Below, piece after piece: positions 35,905 to 43,107 of a stretch of 64,000 bases of DNA. Position 1 is the first letter of the stretch, and the number at the start of each line of letters is the position of its first letter. Origin of the DNA: Planctomycetota bacterium (GTDB lineage: Bacteria > Planctomycetota > UBA8742 > UBA2392); the NCBI GenBank assembly GCA_019636195.1, contig JAHBYA010000012.1:62001-126000 (forward strand). Direction: 5' to 3'. The notes beneath the pieces are model-generated. The model ran no database searches, was not told the origin of the DNA, and was given only the letters and a program-made list of their open reading frames with translations. The translations under genes were made by a program, and so were the position numbers.

Positions 35905-36791
35905 AACCCATCATCCTTACCCACGGCGGCGCCGGGCGACCCACGCCGGACGCCCCCGACTCAACTGGCGCGCGCGAAGAAGCAATCAAGGTGTGCCTGG
36001 CCGCCTGCGAAGCCGGCGCCGGCGCGCTGCGCAACGGGGTAGCCGACGCGGCCCTTGAAGCGGCGATTGCGGCCGCCATCGTGCTGGAAGACGACCCGCG
36101 CTTCAACGCGGGCACCGGCGCCAACCTGCGGCTGGACGGCAGCCTTGAACTTGACGCCAGCGTGGCCACCGGCGACGGGCGCTTTGCGGCCGTGGCGTGC
36201 CTGCGCGCGACGAAAAACCCGGTGCTGGTGGCGCGTGAGCTGTTGAGAACCCCGCACGTCATGCTGTGCGGCGAGGGCGCCACCCGCTTTGCGCGCCAGC
36301 GCGGATTTGCCGAGGCCAGCATGGTCACGGAAAAGGCGCTCAAGCGCTGGAAAGCGGCGCGTGAACGCCTGGCGACCGGCAACTTGCGGCCCTACGAACA
36401 AAAGTGGAAGGAGATGCAGTTTCACGGCACGATCGGCGCGGTCGCGCGCGCGCGCGACGGCACGTTTGCGGTCACGTGCAGCACCGGGGGCACCAGCATG
36501 ATGCTGCCCGGGCGCATCGGCGACACGCCGATCTGGGGCGCGGGCGTGTTTGCCGGCGAGCATGGCGCGGTGTGCAGCACCGGCCACGGCGAGTTGTGCA
36601 TCAAGCGCATGGCGGCATGGCGCGTGTACCAGCGCATTGCAAAAGGCGAGCACCCGCAAGCCGCGGCGCAGGCTGAAGTGGACGACTTTCCCGAGCCTTA
36701 CGAGGTCGGCTTTATTGCCGTCAGCAAGGACGCGCACGGGATTGCCGCCACCGGCGGCTACATGCCCGCGGCGGCGGTGGAAGCCGGTTGA
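35901..36791 (+). CDS. Isoaspartyl peptidase/L-asparaginase (type 2, Ntn hydrolase)
   Basis: A 296-residue protein. Type 2 asparaginases cut themselves before a threonine that becomes the nucleophile. The motif is present as HGTIGAVARARDG, with Thr177 (E. coli IaaA uses Thr179), then TCSTGGTSMMLPGRIGDTPIWGAG, the substrate-binding stretch with RIGD. The N-terminus reads ILTHGGAGR and RFNAGTGANL, as usual. It likely hydrolyses isoaspartyl dipeptides and asparagine. The ATG at 35901 overlaps the stop of the membrane protein gene; upstream in-frame starts lie inside that gene. No signal peptide, so cytoplasmic. Confidence 0.9.
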   Translation: MKPIILTHGGAGRPTPDAPDSTGAREEAIKVCLAACEAGAGALRNGVADAALEAAIAAAIVLEDDPRFNAGTGANLRLDGSLELDASVATGDGRFAAVACLRATKNPVLVARELLRTPHVMLCGEGATRFARQRGFAEASMVTEKALKRWKAARERLATGNLRPYEQKWKEMQFHGTIGAVARARDGTFAVTCSTGGTSMMLPGRIGDTPIWGAGVFAGEHGAVCSTGHGELCIKRMAAWRVYQRIAKGEHPQAAAQAEVDDFPEPYEVGFIAVSKDAHGIAATGGYMPAAAVEAG

Positions 36792-36802
36792 TTGCTCGTG
36801 CG

Positions 36803-36830
36803 GCCCGTTGACACGTCAAGTCCAACGGGC
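36803..36830. terminator. Hairpin after the asparaginase gene
   Basis: An 8-bp stem, GCCCGTTG/CAACGGGC, closes a 12-nt loop, 11 nt after the stop. No T-tract follows. The loop side contains a TTGACA (36808-36813), so the same stretch may hold the -35 of tRNA-Arg. Confidence 0.35.
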
Positions 36831-36850
36831 AGACTGGTAGTGCGCAACGC

Positions 36851-36926
36851 GCGCCCGTAGCTCAGGGGATAGAGCATCCGCCTTCTAAGCGGACGGTCGG
36901 TGGTTCGATTCCACCCGGGCGCGCCA
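36851..36926 (+). tRNA. tRNA-Arg (anticodon TCT)
   Basis: The cloverleaf is complete: acceptor GCGCCCG/CGGGCGC, D arm GCTC/GAGC, anticodon stem TCCGC/GCGGA with loop CTTCTAA (TCT), T stem GGTGG/CCACC, discriminator G and encoded CCA (36924-36926). It reads AGA codons and possibly AGG. The start codon of the SRAP gene is only 15 nt beyond the CCA. Confidence 0.95.
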
Positions 36927-36929
36927 TGC

Positions 36930-36935
36930 TATGCT
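36930..36935 (+). promoter_or_regulatory. Putative -10 box (TATGCT) of leaderless SRAP gene
   Basis: TATGCT lies between the tRNA-Arg CCA and the ATG at 36942, exactly 6 nt before it. Any -35 would lie in the T arm of the tRNA, where I see no good match. Confidence 0.4.
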
Positions 36936-36941
36936 GCTGCC

Positions 36942-37634
36942 ATGCCCGGGCGCATTATCCAGGATTGCGGAGCAGCAGAGTTGTTCGCGCCGTTCGGCGT
37001 GTGCGACCTGCGCGCCGACTGGCGACCGCGCTTCAACGTCGGCCCGGGGCAGGGCGTACACATCATTGCCCTGCGCGACGGCGCCCCGCGCGCCCTTCGT
37101 ATGCGCTGGGGCATACCCGCAAGACAACGCGGAATCGGCGGCGCCCACCACTTTGCACGCAGTGAAACAGTGCGAGACAAGCAGCCCTTCCGCGACGCTA
37201 TCGCATCACGCCGCTGCATCGTGCCCATCACCGGCTGGTACGAATGGCCCGAGCCAAAACGCGTGCATTGCGTGCGCCCCGCCAATGGCAAACCGCTGGC
37301 GCTGGCGGGCGTCTATATGCTCGCGGGCGAAGACACGTTCGTGATTCTGACGATTGAGCCCAACAACTTTGTCAAGCCGCTGCACCACCGCATGGGAGTC
37401 TTTCTGCGGCATGAGGACGTGCCCGCGTGGCTTGACCCGTCAACACCTGAGGCCGCAGTCACTGCCATGCAGCGCCAGGCCCCCGACGAGTGGTTCACCG
37501 AATACCGCGTAAGCACCCGCGCCAACCGGTTGCGCAATGACGATGCAAAGTGCGTTGCTCCGCTCAGTGAAGCCGCCCTCAAGCGCAAGCCCAAGGCCAA
37601 GCGCTACGGAGGGCGGCTGGGCAACCTGCGTTAG
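36942..37634 (+). CDS. SRAP-family (YedK/HMCES-like) protein lacking Cys2
   Basis: A 230-residue protein. SRAP proteins shield abasic sites in single-stranded DNA by a covalent link to their Cys2. This one has the expected layout: RMRWGIP, HFARSETVRDKQPFR, IVPITGWYEWP (catalytic Glu kept), ILTIEPNNF and LHHRMGVFL (His kept). However, it begins MPGR where the family has MCGR, and the Asn of NARSET is Phe. The codon is CCC, so no single base change gives Cys. The ATG fits the family register exactly, and upstream starts would run into tRNA-Arg. It may be inactive for crosslinking or act in another way. The stop overlaps that of the convergent surface-protein gene. Confidence 0.88.
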   Translation: MPGRIIQDCGAAELFAPFGVCDLRADWRPRFNVGPGQGVHIIALRDGAPRALRMRWGIPARQRGIGGAHHFARSETVRDKQPFRDAIASRRCIVPITGWYEWPEPKRVHCVRPANGKPLALAGVYMLAGEDTFVILTIEPNNFVKPLHHRMGVFLRHEDVPAWLDPSTPEAAVTAMQRQAPDEWFTEYRVSTRANRLRNDDAKCVAPLSEAALKRKPKAKRYGGRLGNLR

Positions 37635-40600
37635 CGGCGACGGCGGCGGCGCGCCAATGCCAGCAGCACGACCAGCCAGGCCGCCCCCGCATTGCCCGCC
37701 ACGCAGCCCGCACCACCTTCGTTGCTGCCGCCTTTCTCGATGTGGCCGACCGGCGGCGCGACAGCGAGTTCAAGCATGCGCTCGTCAGTGCCGCCCAGTG
37801 CGTCTGTCACCCGCACCCGGAAGTTGAACAACGCGTGCGGCGCATCCGGCGTGCCAGCCAGCGTGCCGTCGCTTTGCAGCGTCAGTCCCAGCGGCAGGTT
37901 GCCGCTGATCAGCGCCCATGTGTGCGGCCCCGTGCCCCCGGCGACTTGCAGCGCGTGGGAGTACAACTGCCCGACCTGCGCGCTGGGCAGAATCCCGGAC
38001 GTGACCACAACACCGTTGGGGTCTTCGCCGTAGCCCGTTACCGCGAACGTGAAGGGCCCTGCAGCCTGCGAGTCGTTGTGCGTGAACGCGATGTCCGCCG
38101 CCTTCAGGCCCTTTGCCACCGGGTCAAACCAGACACTCACGATCGTGTAGCTGTGCGGCGCGACCACCAGCGTGGTCAGGCCGGTATCAATGCCGAACTC
38201 GCCGATCTGGCCGCCCGAGAACGCGGGCAGCGCGCCCAGCGCCAACGGCTGCCAACCGTCGTTGTTGATGAACACATCGCGCGGCAGGCTTGCGCCGGCG
38301 GCAACGTCGCGCGGCGCGAACTGGATGGCGCCGCCCGACGCCAGCATCGGCCCGCCCGGCCCATCCAGGCTGACGCGCAGGATTGGCGCATTGATGATGC
38401 CGAAGCCGGTGAACTGAATCTCGAAGGGCGACGCGGCGCCGGGGTCGTTGTGGGGTATCGACACCGTGGCGCCGCGTGCGCCGATCTGCGTGGGGTCAAA
38501 GCGAACCTCAAACGTGGTAAAGCCTGCCGCCGCCACCGTAAGCTGCGTGGCGCTTGTATCCAGCGTGAACGCGGCGTCGCCGACAATCGACGGAATTTGC
38601 GACAGCACCAGGTCCTGGTTGCCGTGGTTTTCGATGCGGATGGTGCGGGTTACGGCTGGTCCGTGGATGTCCACGTTGGCGAAGTCCAGGGTATCGGTAT
38701 GCGAAATGACCGCCGTGCCGGCCGCATCCAGCACGCGCAACGCCGGGCCGCTGCTGACCGCCACTCCCTGCACATTGAACACAAAGGGGTCGGCGGTGTT
38801 GCCCGCGGTGTGATGGAACACGACCGTGGCATTTTTTATGCCGGGGCTCGTGGGCTTGAAGCGCACCCTGAACCACACGTTGTTCTGGCCCTGCACGGGC
38901 GTGTCGTCCCACGGTGTGACCCAATAAAACTCAAACTCGCCGGGATCAGCGCCATTGAAGCTCGGTGAGTCCACAGTGAACTGGTTGCTGGTCGTAGTCT
39001 TGCAGATGAATGTCGTCCATGCGCTGCTGCTGCCCACCAGCACGGTGCCGTAGTTGCGCAGGGCAAAGGGGCCCGCGCCGTTGTGCACCTGGTTCATGCC
39101 GCTGCTGCCGGTTTGGCCTTCCCAGACCTCAAGGCCCGGCTGGTTGCTGTTCGAGAACACGCACTCAAATGGCGCGCTGCTTTCAAACGTGCCGCCGCCA
39201 GACATGCCTCCCGTGAGATACAGGCGCAACTCAAAATTGTTGCCCAGCCGGAAGGCCGACACGCCGACGCAGTCAAGTGTGCCGCTGACTTGCACGCTTG
39301 CACCAGCCGGAACAACAAGCGGCAGGTTGGCCGCCCACACGCCGACGTCGTACCAGCTGCGGTGCATCTCATAGCCCGGGGTGTCAAAGCTGCCGGCGCC
39401 GGCCTGCACCGGCACGGTTGCGCCGACTTCAAAGCCGCTGATCGTCAAGGGCACGGCGCCGGGGTTGTGCACCTGCGCCGTCCAGTTGTGGGTGCTGTTG
39501 CGGTACAGCAGCGGGTACGTGACTTGCGAGATCGGGTTGACCGAAGACCCGGTCGTTTGCACGTCGAACGCGCTGACTTGCAGTGCATCGGCAGGGGTCT
39601 GCATTACCTGCACGTCGTCAATGCTCCAACCGGCGTAATCATCGGGCATCGGCGTTACGCCGGTATTGATGATGGTGCCGTCAATGGCGGGCCCGATCAC
39701 GAAACGCACCTGCACACGCGGCTGTCCCGCGGCGATGGCGCTGATGTCGTAGTCGCAGCGCGTCCAGCCGACATCAACGAGCGACTTCGCATTCATGTTG
39801 ATTTGCGCGGTGTTCATGCTGGGCTTCCACACCAGTGACCAGTTGACGCCGTCGTTGCTGACTTCGATGACTGCACGGTCGAGGCTGTTGCCGTAGCCCG
39901 ACATGACCAGCGTGCTGAGCCAGCGGCGGAAGCGCAGCGTCACGCTGGAGAGGGCACTGCAATCAATGATCGGCGAAACCGCGTACAGCGGCTGGGCCAT
40001 GAAGCCCTGGTACACGAAGTGGCTGCCGATGCTGTCGGCCAGGATCATGTTGTCGGTAGTGCCGGGTGTGTGGTCGGTATCGGGCTCGGTCGTCAGTTCG
40101 CCCACGAAGTTGCTGCCGCCGCCGACGTAGTAGGTTGCCGGGCTGCGTGACCATGTGGGGCCCAGCACCCAACCTTTGTCGGTGCTGAAGGTATCAAGAA
40201 ACGGGGCTGCCGTGGCCGGAGACATCACCCGCAGTTCAAGCGTGCGGGTCGCCACGTTCTGTGCCGCGTCGGTAACCTCAAACGTCAGCGAATACAGCGG
40301 CGAGCCAAAGCCGGCGCCCGCGGCAGGCGTACCGGACAGTACGTAACTGCCGCCTTGCTGTGACAGTGCCAAGCCCGCCGGCAGCGTTCCCCCCACCAGC
40401 GACCAGGTGACGGCGCCGGCGTTGTGCACCGCGCCAAGGGCATGCTGATAGGGCTTGCCCTCAATCGCTTCAGGCAGCGAAAGGTCGGCGACCGCGAGGC
40501 TTACGGGCGCCACGTCGATCAGCCAGTCTTCGACTTCGCCTGCAAAGAAGTAGCCGTTGGGGGTCAGCTTCGGGTTGGCGCCCCAGTTGTCCTGGATCGT

Positions 40601-41041
40601 GATGCGCACCGCAATCTTGTTGGGCCGATTGTACGAATAGCTCTGCGTCGCCCTCAGCGTGATGCCGGTGAACGTGAAGTCGCCCGGGCCTTCCACATAC
40701 AGGGTTGAGTACCGGTAACGCTCGTCGGCGGTCCACTGGCCGTCGTCGTTGGCATCTACCCACATGATCAGCCAGCCTGGGCCCTGGACGTTCACAGTCA
40801 GTGTGTTCTGGTCAGACCAGGGATCCCAGTACGGTGTGCCGACAATCCCGTCGTCATCGTCGCCGGTCCAAGGGCGGCCCACCGGATTGCTGGCGTCGTC
40901 GCTGATCTGGGTGCCAAGGCTGAGGCCGCTGGCTGTGCCCATGTACGAGTACAACAGGCCGTAGCTGGCCGGGGCATCGCCACTGTCCTGTGCAGCAAGT
41001 CCGGCAGCAAACAATACAAGAGCGATCAGGGCTGGTCTCAT
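37631..41041 (-). CDS. Large secreted GEVED/choice-of-anchor D surface protein
   Basis: An 1136-residue protein. The start has a strong GGAGG 5 nt upstream and a signal peptide (MRPALIALVLFAAGLAAQ). Domains in order: a GEVED domain ending in FFAGEVEDWLIDV (about 24-175), a putative Ig domain of He_PIG type (TWSLVGGTLPAGLAL), a beta-jelly-roll-like segment (FLDTFSTDKGW... to about 480), several HYDIN/choice-of-anchor D repeats (TIRIENHGNQDLVLS; DVFINNDGWQPLALG), a second He_PIG, and a C-terminal tail: Gly-rich GGAGCVAG, a hydrophobic helix, then six arginines. That tail resembles MYXO-CTERM/GlyGly-CTERM sorting signals. Likely a cell-surface structural or adhesive protein. Confidence 0.85.
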   Translation of the reverse strand: MRPALIALVLFAAGLAAQDSGDAPASYGLLYSYMGTASGLSLGTQISDDASNPVGRPWTGDDDDGIVGTPYWDPWSDQNTLTVNVQGPGWLIMWVDANDDGQWTADERYRYSTLYVEGPGDFTFTGITLRATQSYSYNRPNKIAVRITIQDNWGANPKLTPNGYFFAGEVEDWLIDVAPVSLAVADLSLPEAIEGKPYQHALGAVHNAGAVTWSLVGGTLPAGLALSQQGGSYVLSGTPAAGAGFGSPLYSLTFEVTDAAQNVATRTLELRVMSPATAAPFLDTFSTDKGWVLGPTWSRSPATYYVGGGSNFVGELTTEPDTDHTPGTTDNMILADSIGSHFVYQGFMAQPLYAVSPIIDCSALSSVTLRFRRWLSTLVMSGYGNSLDRAVIEVSNDGVNWSLVWKPSMNTAQINMNAKSLVDVGWTRCDYDISAIAAGQPRVQVRFVIGPAIDGTIINTGVTPMPDDYAGWSIDDVQVMQTPADALQVSAFDVQTTGSSVNPISQVTYPLLYRNSTHNWTAQVHNPGAVPLTISGFEVGATVPVQAGAGSFDTPGYEMHRSWYDVGVWAANLPLVVPAGASVQVSGTLDCVGVSAFRLGNNFELRLYLTGGMSGGGTFESSAPFECVFSNSNQPGLEVWEGQTGSSGMNQVHNGAGPFALRNYGTVLVGSSSAWTTFICKTTTSNQFTVDSPSFNGADPGEFEFYWVTPWDDTPVQGQNNVWFRVRFKPTSPGIKNATVVFHHTAGNTADPFVFNVQGVAVSSGPALRVLDAAGTAVISHTDTLDFANVDIHGPAVTRTIRIENHGNQDLVLSQIPSIVGDAAFTLDTSATQLTVAAAGFTTFEVRFDPTQIGARGATVSIPHNDPGAASPFEIQFTGFGIINAPILRVSLDGPGGPMLASGGAIQFAPRDVAAGASLPRDVFINNDGWQPLALGALPAFSGGQIGEFGIDTGLTTLVVAPHSYTIVSVWFDPVAKGLKAADIAFTHNDSQAAGPFTFAVTGYGEDPNGVVVTSGILPSAQVGQLYSHALQVAGGTGPHTWALISGNLPLGLTLQSDGTLAGTPDAPHALFNFRVRVTDALGGTDERMLELAVAPPVGHIEKGGSNEGGAGCVAGNAGAAWLVVLLALARRRRRR

Positions 41042-41141
41042 GGTTTCCTCCGTGCGTGACACCAGAGTACCGAAACCGGAAGGATGATGTTAGGATACCC
41101 GCAAGTTGGTCTTCCGTTTTTCGAAGACACGGAGGGAAACC

Positions 41142-42644
41142 TTGGAAAACCGGAACGAGTCGGCTAAGCCCGCCGATTACCAGAAGGCAGTGCGCAAACG
41201 CCTGACCGAGCTGCGCGACCGCCACGGCCTGTCTAAAATCGCGCGCCGCACGCACACGCCGTTGACCAACGTGCACCGCTACATGCGCGAGGGCAAGGTT
41301 CCCGCCGAGTTCTGCGCAGCGCTGGTCGATGCCTTTGAAGTCAACCCGGGATGGCTGCTGACCGGCCACGGCGGGGCCCTGCTGTCAGACGTGGACGAAG
41401 GTGCGGCCAAGCTGGGCGGAAACCTGCTGGAGCTGATCACGGCAATGAACGCGGTGTCGCGCATGCGCGTCGGCGCCTTGGCTGGCAAAGAGCAAGAAAA
41501 GCGGCTGCGCGAGTTGTCGGACGCCATGGACACCTACGAGCGCTTGCGCGAGCGCATGAACCAGCAGGCGCGGCCCCTGATGCGCGAGCTTGTCCATCGG
41601 TTCGCGACACTGGACAGCCAGATGCAGCTTGAGCGGGCCGCCAGAGTACGGCAGGTCGCGCAGCAAGTCTCGCGATTCTGCCAGGATGATGAGCTGCTGT
41701 ACGAGTTTGACCGCGAGCAGGCGATGCACGAGCACCTGTGCGGGCGCGTGGAAGCGGCGCTGAAGTTTCACTCGCGGCTGTTCAGCACAACCCTGTTGCA
41801 GGGCGGGTTATCAACGCCACGGGCAATGGACGAGGCGGCAAACTATGTGCTGGCGTTGCGCGACAGCGGGCGCTTCAAAGAAGGCCTGCGCGTCGCCGAG
41901 GCAGCCCTGCACCTCAGCACCGACGAAGTGCGCGCCACCCGCGCTTACCATGAGATGGTCGCCGTGGCCGGCGCCTTCCAGATTGAACTGGGTGAGTTGC
42001 GCACCGGCCTGTCACGGATTCACGCGGCCTTTCAGGCGGTGCCGGCGCAGGCGCGCGAGTTTATTGCCATCTTCAAGGCGCGCGCCGAGTGGCTGGCCGA
42101 CCTGGTCAGCCTGCGCGAGCTGCGCCACCAGAACTACCCTTCCCGCGGCCGGACGCGAATGATCATGCGCGGCGCGTCCCTGACGGATGACGGCGAGCTG
42201 CTGACTGAAGTGTTAAAGAGCGACGTCGGCGATGGCGTGCTGCAGGTGCCCGCCAACGAGTACGAAACCCGCCGCGCCGTGCTCATTGGCGCGCTGCTGG
42301 CGCGGCGCAAGGGCAACCACTACGCCGACTATGCAGCCATGCTGGACGAGTGCCCGCCGCCCGTGAACTCGCCGGCGTTGCGCGAACTCGTGGCCGCGAT
42401 TCACCTCGGGCAAGCGGCCCGGCTGGCCGGCAAACGGGCCGAGGCCGCGCGGCAGGTGGAACGCACCGAGTCGTTGCTGGCTGCGCTGCCCAGCCAGCTG
42501 ACGATTCCCGTCGATCTTTACGGCCTGCATGTGCGCAACCTGCGGCACGCGGGGCGCGACGCCGAAAACCGCCTGCCCGGGCTGGTAGCGCAGGGGTACA
42601 CGTTGTTGCAGCGGTTCATTGAGGACGACACCGGGGCGCGATAG
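41142..42644 (+). CDS. HTH regulator with long helical-repeat C-terminal part
   Basis: A 500-residue protein. The TTG at 41142 was chosen because GGAGGG stands 5 nt upstream; an in-frame upstream TTG at 41106 lacks one. Residues about 12-80 look like a lambda-repressor/CI-type HTH (VRKRLTELRDRHGLSKIARRT with NPGWLLTGHGG, the typical phrase after the HTH in phage CI-like repressors). The remainder is all-helical and Ala/Leu/Arg-rich with TPR-like pairs (EGLRVAEAALHLSTDEVRATRAYHEM). It is divergent from the large surface-protein gene over 100 bp, so it may regulate it. No phage genes are nearby. Confidence 0.75.
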   Translation: MENRNESAKPADYQKAVRKRLTELRDRHGLSKIARRTHTPLTNVHRYMREGKVPAEFCAALVDAFEVNPGWLLTGHGGALLSDVDEGAAKLGGNLLELITAMNAVSRMRVGALAGKEQEKRLRELSDAMDTYERLRERMNQQARPLMRELVHRFATLDSQMQLERAARVRQVAQQVSRFCQDDELLYEFDREQAMHEHLCGRVEAALKFHSRLFSTTLLQGGLSTPRAMDEAANYVLALRDSGRFKEGLRVAEAALHLSTDEVRATRAYHEMVAVAGAFQIELGELRTGLSRIHAAFQAVPAQAREFIAIFKARAEWLADLVSLRELRHQNYPSRGRTRMIMRGASLTDDGELLTEVLKSDVGDGVLQVPANEYETRRAVLIGALLARRKGNHYADYAAMLDECPPPVNSPALRELVAAIHLGQAARLAGKRAEAARQVERTESLLAALPSQLTIPVDLYGLHVRNLRHAGRDAENRLPGLVAQGYTLLQRFIEDDTGAR

Positions 42645-42647
42645 CAT
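42619..42647 (+). promoter_or_regulatory. Putative promoter of the Fur-family gene (leaderless)
   Basis: TTGAGG (42619-42624), 17 bp, then TAGCAT (42642-42647), which is exactly 6 nt before the ATG at 42654. The promoter lies inside the end of the HTH gene, whose stop codon is part of the -10 box. No Shine-Dalgarno is seen. Confidence 0.5.
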
Positions 42648-42653
42648 GCCGCG

Positions 42654-43058
42654 ATGGAAGAGCGCGCACGCCAACTACTGAGGGCCGCCAGGCTGCGCGT
42701 CACCGGCAGCCGCACCGCACTGGTCACGGCAATGCTGCGCCACCCTGAACCCGCAAGCATGGAGGACGCCGTAAAATTGTGCGGCAGGCAGGGCGGTGAC
42801 CCCGCGACGGTCTGGCGCAACCTGCTTGCACTGTGCGAAGCAGGCGTGCTTCAGACAGTGCGCGGCGTGGGCAAGCGCGAAATGTACGAGATCGCGCACC
42901 ACGCGCACCAGCATGCCCACGTAAGCTGCACGCGCTGCGGCAAAGTCGAGTGCGTTGAAATCGAAAAGCTGCCCAAACAGCCGCCCGCGCCCAAGGGCTG
43001 GCACTTGAACGATGTAAGCGTGACCGTGTGGGGCCTGTGCCCGGAGTGCAGCAGTTAG
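42654..43058 (+). CDS. Fur-family metalloregulator
   Basis: A 134-residue protein. The winged helix (LRVTGSRTALVTAML...PATVWRNLLALCEAGVLQTV) is at the front. The dimerisation/metal part follows with HHAHQHAHVSCTRCGKVECVE and a final GLCPEC, giving two CxxC pairs for structural zinc and a cluster of His for the regulatory metal. Fur, Zur and PerR cannot be told apart from this; the N-terminus is shorter than typical Fur. It follows the HTH gene by 9 nt but seems to have its own leaderless promoter. The next genes make heme A and cytochrome oxidase, so a metal-dependent role there is possible but unproven. Confidence 0.9.
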   Translation: MEERARQLLRAARLRVTGSRTALVTAMLRHPEPASMEDAVKLCGRQGGDPATVWRNLLALCEAGVLQTVRGVGKREMYEIAHHAHQHAHVSCTRCGKVECVEIEKLPKQPPAPKGWHLNDVSVTVWGLCPECSS

Positions 43059-43107
43059 GGTGCCGGGCTCACGGGCGAGAGGTGGTTTCTTTCCCTGACT
43101 CTGCCCC

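Noticed and set aside
36808..36820. TTGACACGTCAAG as an operator, also present near 61469
   Set aside because: The second copy is inside the queA coding sequence. Two matches of 13 bp with a partial palindrome are not enough for a regulatory site.
41142..42644. Prophage remnant, because of the CI-like HTH
   Set aside because: No other phage gene, att repeat or composition change is seen nearby.
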